This document shows, in pieces, positions 8,331 through 16,783 of a stretch of 64,000 bases of DNA (its first letter is position 1; each line of letters opens with the position of its first letter). Below the pieces are notes generated by a model that was not told the origin of the DNA, made no database searches, and saw only the letters and a program-made list of their open reading frames with translations. The DNA is from Candidatus Ozemibacter sibiricus (GTDB taxonomy: Bacteria > Muiribacteriota > Ozemobacteria > Ozemobacterales > Ozemobacteraceae), in NCBI GenBank assembly GCA_003327425.1, contig QOQW01000012.1, positions 62,001-126,000 on the forward strand. The letters are read 5' to 3'. Made by a program: the position numbers and the translations under genes.

Positions 8331-11246
8331 TCAAGAGGCGGCGGCGGGTTCGCGTTTCAGGCAGATGACCGAGATGTCGTCGGCGGCGGGCATGCCGATG
8401 GTGAAGGCATCGAACCGCTGGAACATGCCCTCGACCACCTGATGGGGGGTGCCGGGGCCGAGATCGGTGAACCAGGCGCGGGCCGTCTCGTAGCTGACCG
8501 GTTCTCCTGCCTGGTTGGTCGATTCGATGAGACCATCGGTGTAGAGCAGGAGGCCGTCGCCCGGATCGAGGCGGTCCTCGCGCACGTCGTAGACCGCCCG
8601 GGCCCGAATGCCCACGGGGAACGACGCCTGTTCCAGGGTCTGCACCCCGCCGTACCGGGCCCGATAGACCATGGGGAAATTGTGGCCGGCGTTGGCATAG
8701 GAGAAAGTATGGGTGCGGGTTTCGACGACGAACAGGAACAGTGTCATCATCTTTTTCGCCCGCACGTGGGCCAGCAAAAACCGATTGAACGACAGCAGCA
8801 GCTCGCGGATGCCCCGCGAGGCGTTGTCGGGATTGGCGAACAGGCTTTTGGCCATGCCCATCACCAGAGCCGCCGACACGCCATGGCCGGAGACATCGCC
8901 CACCAGCCCCATCAACCGGTCTTCAGGCAAGATGAAGTAATCGAAGTAATCGCCGCCGATGTCGGTCATGGCGCGGCTTTTCCCCCAGATGTGATAGCCC
9001 TGCAAAACGACGGGATGGGCGGGGAAGAGGCTCTCCTGGACGATGCGGGCCACGGCGAGATCTTCCATGCCTTCGAGCACGGTGTTGAGCAGCGCCGACA
9101 GCTCGCCCAGCTCGTCAGGGCCGTGGACCGGCACCCGCGTGTGGAACTCGCGGCGTTCGATGGCGCGCACGCCCAGGGTGAGGTCGGCGATGGGGCGCAG
9201 GAACTGGTCGGAGAGCAGGACTCCGATGAACCAGGTCGACAGGATGACGACGCCGGCGAGGGCCAGCAGCAGCAGCCAGAGCAGCTGCAGGTGCTGCTTG
9301 ACGGGTTCGAGCGAGGCGGCCGCCAGCACCACGAAATGCTGGAGGTTGCTGCCGCGATGGGCATACCAGAACTCTTCGACCGTCCCGGAGGCGAGGCGCA
9401 GGCGGGTCGAGCTTCGGCTGGCCCAGGCTTCCCGGGCCAGATGGTCGATGGTGGCCAGGCGGTCGGGGGTGGTGATGACCCGCCCCAGGTGGCTGGCTTC
9501 GCCCACGGCGTTGATGGTCATCGGCAGATCGGGTTGCCGCGCCAGGTCGCGCACATGGCGGGCGATGTAGTCGCGCTCGAAATGGCCGCGATGGATGACG
9601 GCCACCAGGGCCAGGATGGCCCGTCCTTCGAGATTGTACAAGGCGTCGAACATGACATACGAGCTTTCCGCCCCCAGGGTCAAGGACATGAAATGGCCCA
9701 TGTTGCGCGAGATCAGCTCGAGGTCGAAACTGCCCATGCCGCCCCCGACCAGGGTCGAGACCAGCTCCTCGGTGGCCTCGATCATCAGCGCCCCGGAATC
9801 GACTTTCATCGATTTGTTGAGGCGGGCCAGCAGCTCCTTGCCGAGCATCAGCATGAATTTCTTCTGACGATCCATATTGGCCCGGCGATGGGGAAGGTGG
9901 ACGAAGGCCTCCCGGCCGGCCGGGTCGATGACGAAGACCGAATCGAGATCTTTGATCTTGCGGAACCGGCGGAAGACCCGCCGTTGCTCTGCGAGAGTGG
10001 GGAGCTGGCGGGCCTCGCGGATGATGGCGGCGACTCGGGCTTCGACCTTGGCGACCTCGGCGGGCAGCCGCTCATCGAAATCCCGGAGCTTGTCGCGGAT
10101 CCTGGTCTCCAGTTTCTGCTCGAGCACATGGCCGTGGTCCTGCAGGGCGTAGTATCCACCGATCAGCAGAACGACGGACGGGGTGCCGATGGCGAACAGG
10201 AACAACGCCGTCAGTTTCGTCGGAATGCGTCCGCCCACGCGCTCGCCATGGGTGAGCAGGAACCACCCCACCCAGAGCAGCCAAGCGAGCGATGCCAGAT
10301 GCACGGCCTCGCGCACCCACCACGGAAAGAACCGGGGCAAGGGAGAGTAGACGACGATGACGCCGCGGGTCGGGCGGGCCAGGAAGGACCCGTGGACCGT
10401 GGCGGCGCGGAAGTGGCGATCATACTGCGAGATGGCGCGCAGCATGCTCGACCGCAGCTCGGGCACGGCATCGATGGCGGGCGGATAGGGCTGGATGGGG
10501 CGTTTGGCGAAATCGATCAGGCCGGTCCGCATCCGGCGCAGGCGTCGGTTGAGCCAACGGATCGACCCGCGCAGCGCGCGTTCGGGCTCGAACTTGCCGG
10601 GATGGAGGATGGCGAGGAAGCCAGCGGGGTGGCCAGGCGAGGTGTCGGCCTGGAAGTCCCAGAGCAGGAAGCCCTCGCGGTCGCGCTCGGCCAGTTTGAC
10701 CGGCGTGCGAGCGGCTTTGATGGCCATCAGCACGGTCGGCATGTTGAGCATCGATTGCAGGATGCCCATGGCGCCGCGGTCATAGGTCTCGCCCGCTGCA
10801 TAGGTGCGCAGGGCGCCGAAGGCCATGCTCGTCGCCCGCGCCGGATGTCGGCTGTCGCTGAGATCCCGGATGACCTGCTGGTCGCGGTCGAAGAAGTAGA
10901 GATCGAAGGCGCCAGGAAACAAGCGGCGCAGGCGACGCACCAGGGCCGTCCGGCGCCGGAGGTCGGTCAGCGGGCGGATGGCGTCGAAGGTGCGCAGGAT
11001 GGAACGACTGACCATGCGCCCTTCGTTGTCGGCGGCGCTCAGCCGGCCCAGCCAGCGCTCATGCCGCAGACGTTCCAGGCCGATCGCCTGTTCCACCTGG
11101 AGGTCTTCGACCTGTCGCATGGCGAGCTGCGCCGTCAGCACCGGAAAGACGGCGAAGACGAACAGCCCCACCAGACGACGCAGCCAGCCTCCGAGGCCGA
11201 TGGCTTCGCGGGCGCCGGGGCGGCCGGGCATGGTTTTGGGTTCCAT
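8331..11246 (-). CDS. membrane sensor with HAMP and SpoIIE-type PP2C phosphatase domain
   Basis: 971 residues from the ATG at 11246 (MEPKTMPGRPG). I chose this start because the longer in-frame options (ATG 11264, TTG 11285) read into the inserted element at 11252-11449. A basic N-terminus leads to a membrane helix (LVGLFVFAVFPVLTAQL), a long extracytoplasmic sensor, further helices near the middle (ALFLFAIGTPSVVLLIGG), a second sensor, a helix at LLWLLLLALAGVVILSTWF, a HAMP segment, then SpoIIE/RsbU (GGDYFDYF...LVGDVSGHGVSAALVM...LLLYTDGLIE). The Asp residues that bind Mn/Mg are present. The domain dephosphorylates phosphoserine on anti-anti-sigma-like partners; none is encoded nearby. Confidence 0.9.
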   Translation of the reverse strand: MEPKTMPGRPGAREAIGLGGWLRRLVGLFVFAVFPVLTAQLAMRQVEDLQVEQAIGLERLRHERWLGRLSAADNEGRMVSRSILRTFDAIRPLTDLRRRTALVRRLRRLFPGAFDLYFFDRDQQVIRDLSDSRHPARATSMAFGALRTYAAGETYDRGAMGILQSMLNMPTVLMAIKAARTPVKLAERDREGFLLWDFQADTSPGHPAGFLAILHPGKFEPERALRGSIRWLNRRLRRMRTGLIDFAKRPIQPYPPAIDAVPELRSSMLRAISQYDRHFRAATVHGSFLARPTRGVIVVYSPLPRFFPWWVREAVHLASLAWLLWVGWFLLTHGERVGGRIPTKLTALFLFAIGTPSVVLLIGGYYALQDHGHVLEQKLETRIRDKLRDFDERLPAEVAKVEARVAAIIREARQLPTLAEQRRVFRRFRKIKDLDSVFVIDPAGREAFVHLPHRRANMDRQKKFMLMLGKELLARLNKSMKVDSGALMIEATEELVSTLVGGGMGSFDLELISRNMGHFMSLTLGAESSYVMFDALYNLEGRAILALVAVIHRGHFERDYIARHVRDLARQPDLPMTINAVGEASHLGRVITTPDRLATIDHLAREAWASRSSTRLRLASGTVEEFWYAHRGSNLQHFVVLAAASLEPVKQHLQLLWLLLLALAGVVILSTWFIGVLLSDQFLRPIADLTLGVRAIERREFHTRVPVHGPDELGELSALLNTVLEGMEDLAVARIVQESLFPAHPVVLQGYHIWGKSRAMTDIGGDYFDYFILPEDRLMGLVGDVSGHGVSAALVMGMAKSLFANPDNASRGIRELLLSFNRFLLAHVRAKKMMTLFLFVVETRTHTFSYANAGHNFPMVYRARYGGVQTLEQASFPVGIRARAVYDVREDRLDPGDGLLLYTDGLIESTNQAGEPVSYETARAWFTDLGPGTPHQVVEGMFQRFDAFTIGMPAADDISVICLKREPAAAS

Positions 11247-11251
11247 GATGA
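11244..11251. repeat. left target-site duplication, CATGATGA
   Basis: An exact 8-bp copy of 11450-11457, abutting the inverted terminus at 11252. It contains, on the minus strand, the ATG (11246) taken as the SpoIIE-gene start. Confidence 0.75.
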
Positions 11252-11449
11252 GACACTCTAGCATGGGTACAGATAGCCTTTCCAAGAAACATGAGTCGCT
11301 GCTGGCTCAGGTGCCAGAGCATCTCGAACATCGTGGCCAGGTGGGCTTTCCCCAGGAGGTCGAGGGCAAAGCGTTGGCGAAGACAGGTCGTTGGCCGGGC
11401 ACGGTCCATCACCCGCAGCCTTTTTCATCTGTAGGGTTGCTAGAGTGTC
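11252..11449. mobile_element. 198-bp MITE-like element
   Basis: The ends are 23-bp inverted repeats (11252-11274 and 11427-11449) matching at 19 of 23 positions. The outer 12 bases, GACACTCTAGCA, are perfect and the four differences are consecutive. Both ends are flanked directly by CATGATGA (11244-11251 and 11450-11457), an 8-bp target duplication. The element is too short for a transposase. On the minus strand its interior reads as part of an open frame (..CLRQRFALDLLGKAHLATM..) that could be a transposase relic, but I do not recognise it. It sits in the divergent promoter region of the SpoIIE and amylase genes. An 8-bp duplication fits several IS families, so the parent is not assigned. 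Confidence 0.8.
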
Positions 11450-11465
11450 CATGATGAAGTATCAT
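11437..11465 (+). promoter_or_regulatory. hybrid promoter: -35 from the MITE end, -10 from host DNA
   Basis: TTGCTA (11437-11442), inside the right terminus of the element, is followed by a 17-bp spacer and TATCAT (11460-11465; 5 of 6 match) in flanking DNA. It points at the amylase gene, whose start is at 11580. Insertion would have supplied the -35 box. Prediction from sequence only. Confidence 0.45.
11450..11457. repeat. right target-site duplication, CATGATGA
   Basis: An exact 8-bp copy of 11244-11251, abutting the right terminus at 11449. It lies inside the spacer of the predicted amylase promoter. Confidence 0.75.
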
Positions 11466-11579
11466 AGCACAGGCGCCTGGGCGGTCGAGTCGGCCACCAG
11501 CCTGGTCGTAGATCCCCGCCCCTGCCACGAGCGGTCAGTACAAGAACGGGCGCGAGCAGACGCCGGCGGAGGAAGAGCG

Positions 11580-13526
11580 ATGTCGAAGCGGATGGGGAGC
11601 ATCCTGGTGGTGGCGAGCCTGATGGCGATCGTCGCCGGAGGAACCGGGCGATGGTCGTTGATGCTGTGGGCATGGCCCAATCGGGCGTTGGCCGAACCAG
11701 CATGCTGTGAGGCCGAGCGGGGCCGAGTCACCTCGTCCGCGGAGGTCCCTGCCTTCGCAGGCCGCGGCCCGTCGGGGCGCAGAGCCCTGAGCGCAGGCCA
11801 GCTGGCGGGCCGCGACTGCTGGATGTCGGAGATCATCTACTTCATCCTGCTCGACCGCTTTCAAGACGGCGATCCGGCCAACAACCCCGACGTTGACCGC
11901 CGCGACCCCCATGGCTTCCACGGCGGCGACCTGCGCGGGGTTCGGCAACGTCTCGATTATCTGCAACGGCTCGGGGTGACGACCCTCTGGCTCAGCCCGG
12001 TGTACCGCAACCGGCCGATGCGGTTCTACGACCAGCAGCCCTACCACGGCTACTGGCCCTGGGATTTCTTCGCGGTCGATCCTCGGTTCGGCACCCTGGC
12101 CGAGCTGCAGGAGCTGGCCCGCGAACTGCACCAGCGCGGCATGAAACTGGTATTGGATTTCGTGGTCAACCACGCCGGCTACGACGCGCCGCTAGCGGCT
12201 CGCTTTCCGGCATGGTTCCATGCCACTGGCAACATCACCAACTGGGAAGACCCGCGCGAGCGGGAGACGCATCGGATCTACGGCCTGCCTGATTTCGCCT
12301 CCGATCGCCCGGTCGTCCGGTCCTTCTTCCAGGCGGTGGCCCGGCACTGGATCGAGGCGGTCGGGCCCGACGGCTTCCGCCTCGATGCCGTCAAGCACGT
12401 GCCGACCACCTTCTGGGCCGATTTCAATCAGCGGGTGGCGGCGCGCCAGGGCGGGGGCTTCCTCCTGTTGGGCGAAATGCTGGACGGCGATCCCCGCGTC
12501 ATCGCCCGGACCTGGCATGAGGGGCGGTTCAATGCCCTGTTCGATTTTCCCTTGTACTACACGCTGAAAGAAGTGATCGCCGAGGGCGGCGACTGTCGCA
12601 AGCTGGGAAGCCGATTCGCCGAAGATCACCGGTACCCCGATCCTCGCCGGCTCGCCACCTTCCTCGACAACCACGACCTCGACCGCTTCCTCGCCAGTTG
12701 CCGTGGCGACCGGGCCCGGCTGCGGCAGGCGCTGGCCGTGCTGTTCACGGCGCGGGGCATGCCCACGCTGACCTACGGCACCGAGGCCGGGCTGGCCGGG
12801 GCTCACGCGCCGGTGCCGGAAAACCGCGCCGACATGCGGTTCGGCGCCGACCGCGGCCTCGAGGACTGGGTGCGACTCCTGACCTGGCTGCGCCGCGACC
12901 ACCCGGTCCTGCAGCGGGGCTGGCAGGTGCACCTGGCGATGTCGCCCACCACCTATGCCTTTGCGCGTGTGCTGCCCGACGCGGTGGCCGTGGTCGCCCT
13001 CCATACGGGGACGGGCACCGCCCGTCTGTCGCTGCCGGCCGGTCACCTGTTCCCCGATCGGCGCAAGCTGCCCGATCGGCTGGCCGGCGTGCTCGGCGAG
13101 GTCTGGGGCGACCGGTTCGAATGCACGTTGCGCGGGCGCCAGGTCGCCGTCTTCCTCGATCGCGGGCCCCTGCCCGCTCGCGAAGCCGCCTGCCGGCAGG
13201 TCGAGCAGCTCCAGAAGAACCCCCGGGCGCTCGGCACCGTGCCTGTCACCTTCCGCCTCGAGGCACCCGCTCTGCCGGCGGGGCTGCGCCCCCTGGTCAT
13301 CGGCAGCTTCCCCGAACTGGGGGAATGGAACCCGCTGGCGCGCCTGCCGGAGATGGTTCGCGTCGGGTCTCAGAGCTGGCGGGCCACCGTCTGGCTGCCC
13401 TGCCATGCGGTCGGCGAGGTCAAGTTCTGCGCGCGCACGGCCAGCCAGACCCTCTGGTTCCCTGGCGACAACCTCTACGTGGAGACCGCCGCCCGCCCGC
13501 TCGCCCCCCTGGATGCCACCTGGTGA
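11580..13526 (+). CDS. secreted GH13 alpha-amylase with CBM20-like starch-binding domain
   Basis: 648 residues from the ATG at 11580, with GGAGGAAGAG just upstream; the frame stays open further 5' but without such a site. The N-terminus carries a hydrophobic signal (SILVVASLMAIVAGG and a second stretch). The catalytic barrel starts near residue 80 (EIIYFILLDRFQDGD). GH13 regions: DFVVNHAGYD, GFRLDAVKHVP (nucleophile Asp), LLLGEMLDGD (acid/base Glu) and TFLDNHDLDRF. After a C-domain, the last ~110 residues (VTFRLEAPALPAGLRPLVIGSFPELGEWNP) look like CBM20. It would cut alpha-1,4 glucans outside the cytoplasm; maltogenic or CGTase-like specificity cannot be excluded. Confidence 0.92.
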   Translation: MSKRMGSILVVASLMAIVAGGTGRWSLMLWAWPNRALAEPACCEAERGRVTSSAEVPAFAGRGPSGRRALSAGQLAGRDCWMSEIIYFILLDRFQDGDPANNPDVDRRDPHGFHGGDLRGVRQRLDYLQRLGVTTLWLSPVYRNRPMRFYDQQPYHGYWPWDFFAVDPRFGTLAELQELARELHQRGMKLVLDFVVNHAGYDAPLAARFPAWFHATGNITNWEDPRERETHRIYGLPDFASDRPVVRSFFQAVARHWIEAVGPDGFRLDAVKHVPTTFWADFNQRVAARQGGGFLLLGEMLDGDPRVIARTWHEGRFNALFDFPLYYTLKEVIAEGGDCRKLGSRFAEDHRYPDPRRLATFLDNHDLDRFLASCRGDRARLRQALAVLFTARGMPTLTYGTEAGLAGAHAPVPENRADMRFGADRGLEDWVRLLTWLRRDHPVLQRGWQVHLAMSPTTYAFARVLPDAVAVVALHTGTGTARLSLPAGHLFPDRRKLPDRLAGVLGEVWGDRFECTLRGRQVAVFLDRGPLPAREAACRQVEQLQKNPRALGTVPVTFRLEAPALPAGLRPLVIGSFPELGEWNPLARLPEMVRVGSQSWRATVWLPCHAVGEVKFCARTASQTLWFPGDNLYVETAARPLAPLDATW

Positions 13527-13595
13527 TCATGCCTCGCCCAGTCCGCCTGGGTTGGCGCGTTCGGGCAACGCTGGCGCTGGCTGACTAGCTGGCTA

Positions 13596-14234
13596 CTAGC
13601 TGGATGGCGAGAGGAGGGTCTGAAAAAACTCACGTTCTCTGGCCTGAAACCAGGCTTTTACGACGGGCCAGGTCGTACCATCGAGGCTGAGGGGGTCTGG
13701 ATCAAGCTCGGCGTCATCGAAATAGAACAATGAACGCAACAGGTGGTAGCAGTTGATGTTCCGGTCGCTGAATTTTCGGAGGACCCAGTCCTTTATTTGA
13801 GCAGGTGGATGGTCCTGTAGGATGCGGAAGAGATCGAAGAAATCCTTTTTCGTTCCTCGTTGGGCGATCGCGACGACTTTCATGGCGGCGATGTCCGGTA
13901 CCCCTGCCAGGCGCAGCCCTTGCCGGGTTTCGGGGGCGGTGAGCCAGGGATACGGGTAACGGAAGAACGAGACCTTGCAGCCTGTCACCCGGGCGTGCAA
14001 TGTGCCTTCTTCTTGCGCCACCAGTACGGCATCAGCGGTAGGAAGGAATTGGAACACCTGTTGGGGGTCGAAGGCATCAGGGGTGAAAAAATCGAGGTCG
14101 ATGCTTTGTCGATGACCGAAGTGCATGGCCAAGGCGGTTCCGCCAGCCAGGACGAAGCGATCGCGAATCGCTGGAATACCAGCCAGCTGTTGCCAGAGGA
14201 CCTCGAGGGCAGGGGTCAGAATCCGCGCAGGCAT
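13596..14234 (-). CDS. AbiEii/AbiGii-type nucleotidyltransferase (toxin-like)
   Basis: 212 residues from the ATG at 14234 (MPARILTPALEVLW). FVLAGGTALAMHFGHRQSIDLDFF is the nucleotidyltransferase signature of the AbiEii/AbiGii family (GG-TAL, then R-S-DLDFF with the metal-binding Asp pair), followed by VPDIAAMKVVAIAQRGTKKDFFDLF, also typical. AbiEii acts as the toxin of type IV toxin-antitoxin and phage-exclusion modules; AbiEii homologues (MenT) modify tRNA. It overlaps the upstream 95-residue partner by 19 bp. The canonical AbiEi antitoxin is absent. A housekeeping nucleotidyltransferase is possible, but the pairing argues for a module. Confidence 0.85.
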   Translation of the reverse strand: MPARILTPALEVLWQQLAGIPAIRDRFVLAGGTALAMHFGHRQSIDLDFFTPDAFDPQQVFQFLPTADAVLVAQEEGTLHARVTGCKVSFFRYPYPWLTAPETRQGLRLAGVPDIAAMKVVAIAQRGTKKDFFDLFRILQDHPPAQIKDWVLRKFSDRNINCYHLLRSLFYFDDAELDPDPLSLDGTTWPVVKAWFQAREREFFQTLLSPSS

Positions 14235-14503
14235 GCAACTTCTTCTCGGGGCAGCCCGAAGTGGAGGGCCCAGTAGCTTCCAGTTCGTCGATCGAGTCGA
14301 CGGCTTGCTCGAATCGTGGCTTGAATCTCCACGGTGGAGTAGGTGGCCAAAAGCCATCGGATATCATCCGGCCGACCGAACTGCAGCACTCGTTCGATCA
14401 CGTATCGCGCGTGCCGTTGCAAATCGAGGGCAGACGGATCGACATCCCAGAATAAGGCTGGGGGCAAGGAGGGCGTGGGGTTGTCGGGCCGAAGCTCAGC
14501 CAT
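14216..14503 (-). CDS. DUF6922-like small protein, likely antitoxin partner
   Basis: 95 residues. The core LFWDVDPSALDLQRHARYVIERVLQFGRPDDIRWLLATY, then IRASRRLDRRTGSYWALHFGLP, matches the small proteins (DUF6922 as I recall the name) that sit upstream of AbiEii-type nucleotidyltransferases. It precedes and overlaps the toxin-like gene by 19 bp, the usual antitoxin-first order. DNA just upstream (14504-14540) is more AT-rich than its surroundings, which fits a transferred module or its promoter. The antitoxin role is inferred from context. Confidence 0.75.
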   Translation of the reverse strand: MAELRPDNPTPSLPPALFWDVDPSALDLQRHARYVIERVLQFGRPDDIRWLLATYSTVEIQATIRASRRLDRRTGSYWALHFGLPREEVACLRGF

Positions 14504-14638
14504 AGGGATGATTTATTTGTGGATTCAGAAAACGTGCAAAGGGGGAAGGCAGAAGTTGGCGAAGACAGGCTTGGCGGGCGTGGCCTGGGGATTCCTGCCG
14601 GACGGCGTTGGGGCAATTCCTTGGCGTTGCATTGGCGG

Positions 14639-16783
14639 TCAGACCTCGGCGGTCTGTTCCATCTCCTGTTCGCACTGGTCGATCAGGGTCTTGAGGTTCT
14701 CGGCCTCGACCCCGGTCGGCGTGGCCTGCAGGAAGCGGCGGGCGCAGTCGATGGCGTCGCGGAACAACCGTTTGCGGGCATAGATGATGGCGAGGTTGTA
14801 GTAGACCTGGGTGAACTTGGGATCGATCTCGAGGACGCGGCGGTAGGCGGTGATCGCCTCGTTGATGCGGCCCTTCTCGAACTCCTCGGTGCCGATGTTG
14901 TAGTAGGCGGCGGCGTCTTTGGGGTTGAGTTCAATCGCCTTCTTCCAAAGCTCGATCGCCTGGTCGTACATCCCCTTGTTGTAGTAGGCGATGCCCAGCT
15001 TGTTGCGGGCTTCGGCATCCTGGGGGTTGTACTTGATGACCCGCTTCCAGATCTCGATCGCCTTGTCGTACATCTCGCGATTGTGGTAGGCGGTAGCAAG
15101 ATTCGAGAGGATGTCCGAATCTTCTGGTTTGTACTTGAGGGCCTTTTCCCAGCATTCGATGGCTTTCTCGAAGAGATCCATCTTGATGTAGGCGATGCCG
15201 AGCTTGTTGTACAACTCGCCGTTCTCGGGGGTGATGCGGATGGCCTCCTCCCATTCGGCGATGGCCTTGTCGAACAGATTCTTCTGGAAGTAGGCGATGC
15301 CCAGGTTGTTGTGGGCGTCGACATCGTTGGGGGCGAGATCGACGACGCGCCGCCATGACAGGATGGCGTCGTCGAGCAGGCCCTTCTCGTCGAAGGCGTT
15401 GCCCAGCACGAAGTGGGTGTTGGGGTTGTTGGGATCGAGTTCGATGGCCTTCTTCCAGCTGGCGATGGCGTCGTCGAGCCGGCGTTTCTGCCGGTAGACG
15501 TGGCCGAGCTTGAAGAAGATGTCGGCGTCGGTGGGGTTGAGGTCGCGGGCCTTCTCCCATTCCTTGAGACACTCGTCGAACCGCTGCAGATTGTAGTAGG
15601 CGATGCCCAGGTTGTGATGGGCCTCGAAGTGGTTGGGGTCGAGTTCGACCGCCTTCTGCCACTGGAAGATCGCCTCCTGGGTCTTGTTCAGCTTGCTGTA
15701 GGCGATGCCGAGCTTGTGGTGCAGCTGCGGGTCGTCGGGCACGTAGGAGATGGCGCGGTTCCAGAACTTGGCGGCCTCGGCGAAATCCTCCATGCCGCAG
15801 TAGGCGTTGCCGATCTTCTCGCAGATGTCAGCGTCCTCGCTGCGTTTCTCGCGCACCGTGTTCCAGAAGCTGATCGCCTTCTTGAAATTGCCGGTGTTGT
15901 AGTGGGCGACGCCGAGGTTGAAATGGGCCTCGATGTCGTTCGGATTGATGCTGATGCACTGCTGCCAGCATTCGATGGCCCGATCGAGGTCGTCGAGCTT
16001 GGCATAGGCCGAGCCGAGCTTGAAGTAGACTTCGGCGTTGGCGGGCGTGATCTCCAGGATCTTCTGCCAGATCTCGATCGCTTCGCGATGCTGGTTGAGC
16101 TTGCTGAACGCGTTGCCGAGGTTGTTGTAGATCTCGGGCTGGCGCGGGTTGAGGGTGAGGGCTTTCTTCCATTCGTCGATGGCCTGCGGATACATCTCGA
16201 GCCGGTAGTAGACGATGGCCAGGTTGTTGTGGGCCTCGCTGTTCTTGGGATTCAGCTCGATGGCCTTCGAGAAGGCGATGACCGCTTTGTCGTCGAGCCC
16301 CTTGTTGTAGTAGGCGACCCCCAGCCGGAAGAAGACGTCGGAATCTTCCGGATTGAGGTTGGCGGCTTTTTCCCAGAGGGCGATGGCCCGGTCTTCCTTG
16401 CCCAGGTTGTAGTGGGCGATGCCGAGCTTGAAATGGATCTCGGCATCATGGGGCCGGATCTCGAGGCATTGCTCCCAGCTCTCGATGGCTTTGGCATCGT
16501 CGCCTTTGTTGTAGTAGGCGATGCCGAGGTTGTGCAGCACCTCGAAGTTCTTCGGATCGAGGGAGACGGCGATCTCCCATTCCTTCAGCGCCTCGTCGAT
16601 GCGGTTGAGCTGGTAATAGGCGACCCCCAGCTTGAAACGCGCCTCGCTGTTCTGGGGGTTCTTGATCAGCGACTGGATCCATTCGGAGATGGCCAGTTCA
16701 TACTGCCCCTTGGTGTAGTAGGCGATGCCCAGGTTGTAATGGGTGTTGGCTTCGTCCTGGAGATAGGTGCGTTTCAGACTCAT
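14639..16783 (-). CDS. protein of twenty uninterrupted TPR repeats
   Basis: 714 residues: an 11-residue lead (MSLKRTYLQDE), twenty TPRs of exactly 34 residues each with no insertions, then a 23-residue acidic tail. Typical units read AEARNKLGIAYYNKGMYDQ followed by AIELWKKAIELNPKD. Many units carry Trp in helix B (EWKKA, CWEKA). There is no signal peptide or membrane segment, so it should be a cytoplasmic superhelical scaffold. It overlaps the upstream coiled-coil gene by 4 bp and is the last gene of the unusual five-gene run that begins at 27998. Unit regularity suggests recent internal duplication or strong structural constraint. Binding partners are not evident. Confidence 0.9.
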   Translation of the reverse strand: MSLKRTYLQDEANTHYNLGIAYYTKGQYELAISEWIQSLIKNPQNSEARFKLGVAYYQLNRIDEALKEWEIAVSLDPKNFEVLHNLGIAYYNKGDDAKAIESWEQCLEIRPHDAEIHFKLGIAHYNLGKEDRAIALWEKAANLNPEDSDVFFRLGVAYYNKGLDDKAVIAFSKAIELNPKNSEAHNNLAIVYYRLEMYPQAIDEWKKALTLNPRQPEIYNNLGNAFSKLNQHREAIEIWQKILEITPANAEVYFKLGSAYAKLDDLDRAIECWQQCISINPNDIEAHFNLGVAHYNTGNFKKAISFWNTVREKRSEDADICEKIGNAYCGMEDFAEAAKFWNRAISYVPDDPQLHHKLGIAYSKLNKTQEAIFQWQKAVELDPNHFEAHHNLGIAYYNLQRFDECLKEWEKARDLNPTDADIFFKLGHVYRQKRRLDDAIASWKKAIELDPNNPNTHFVLGNAFDEKGLLDDAILSWRRVVDLAPNDVDAHNNLGIAYFQKNLFDKAIAEWEEAIRITPENGELYNKLGIAYIKMDLFEKAIECWEKALKYKPEDSDILSNLATAYHNREMYDKAIEIWKRVIKYNPQDAEARNKLGIAYYNKGMYDQAIELWKKAIELNPKDAAAYYNIGTEEFEKGRINEAITAYRRVLEIDPKFTQVYYNLAIIYARKRLFRDAIDCARRFLQATPTGVEAENLKTLIDQCEQEMEQTAEV

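Noticed and set aside
8316..11261. 981-codon open frame on the plus strand
   Set aside because: It mirrors the SpoIIE gene; its product is His/Gln/Gly-rich with no domain, and the minus strand carries the clear phosphatase motifs.
11275..11426. Small transposase gene inside the MITE
   Set aside because: Only ~150 bp with no start signal or recognised transposase motif; at most a relic.
13584..13603. Two ACTAGCTGG copies 2 bp apart near the AbiEii stop
   Set aside because: Too short and overlapping the gene end; no terminus or duplication pattern around it.
14639..16783. Regular ~102-bp DNA periodicity resembling a tandem repeat array
   Set aside because: Fully explained by 34-residue TPR coding units; the units differ too much for a satellite or CRISPR.
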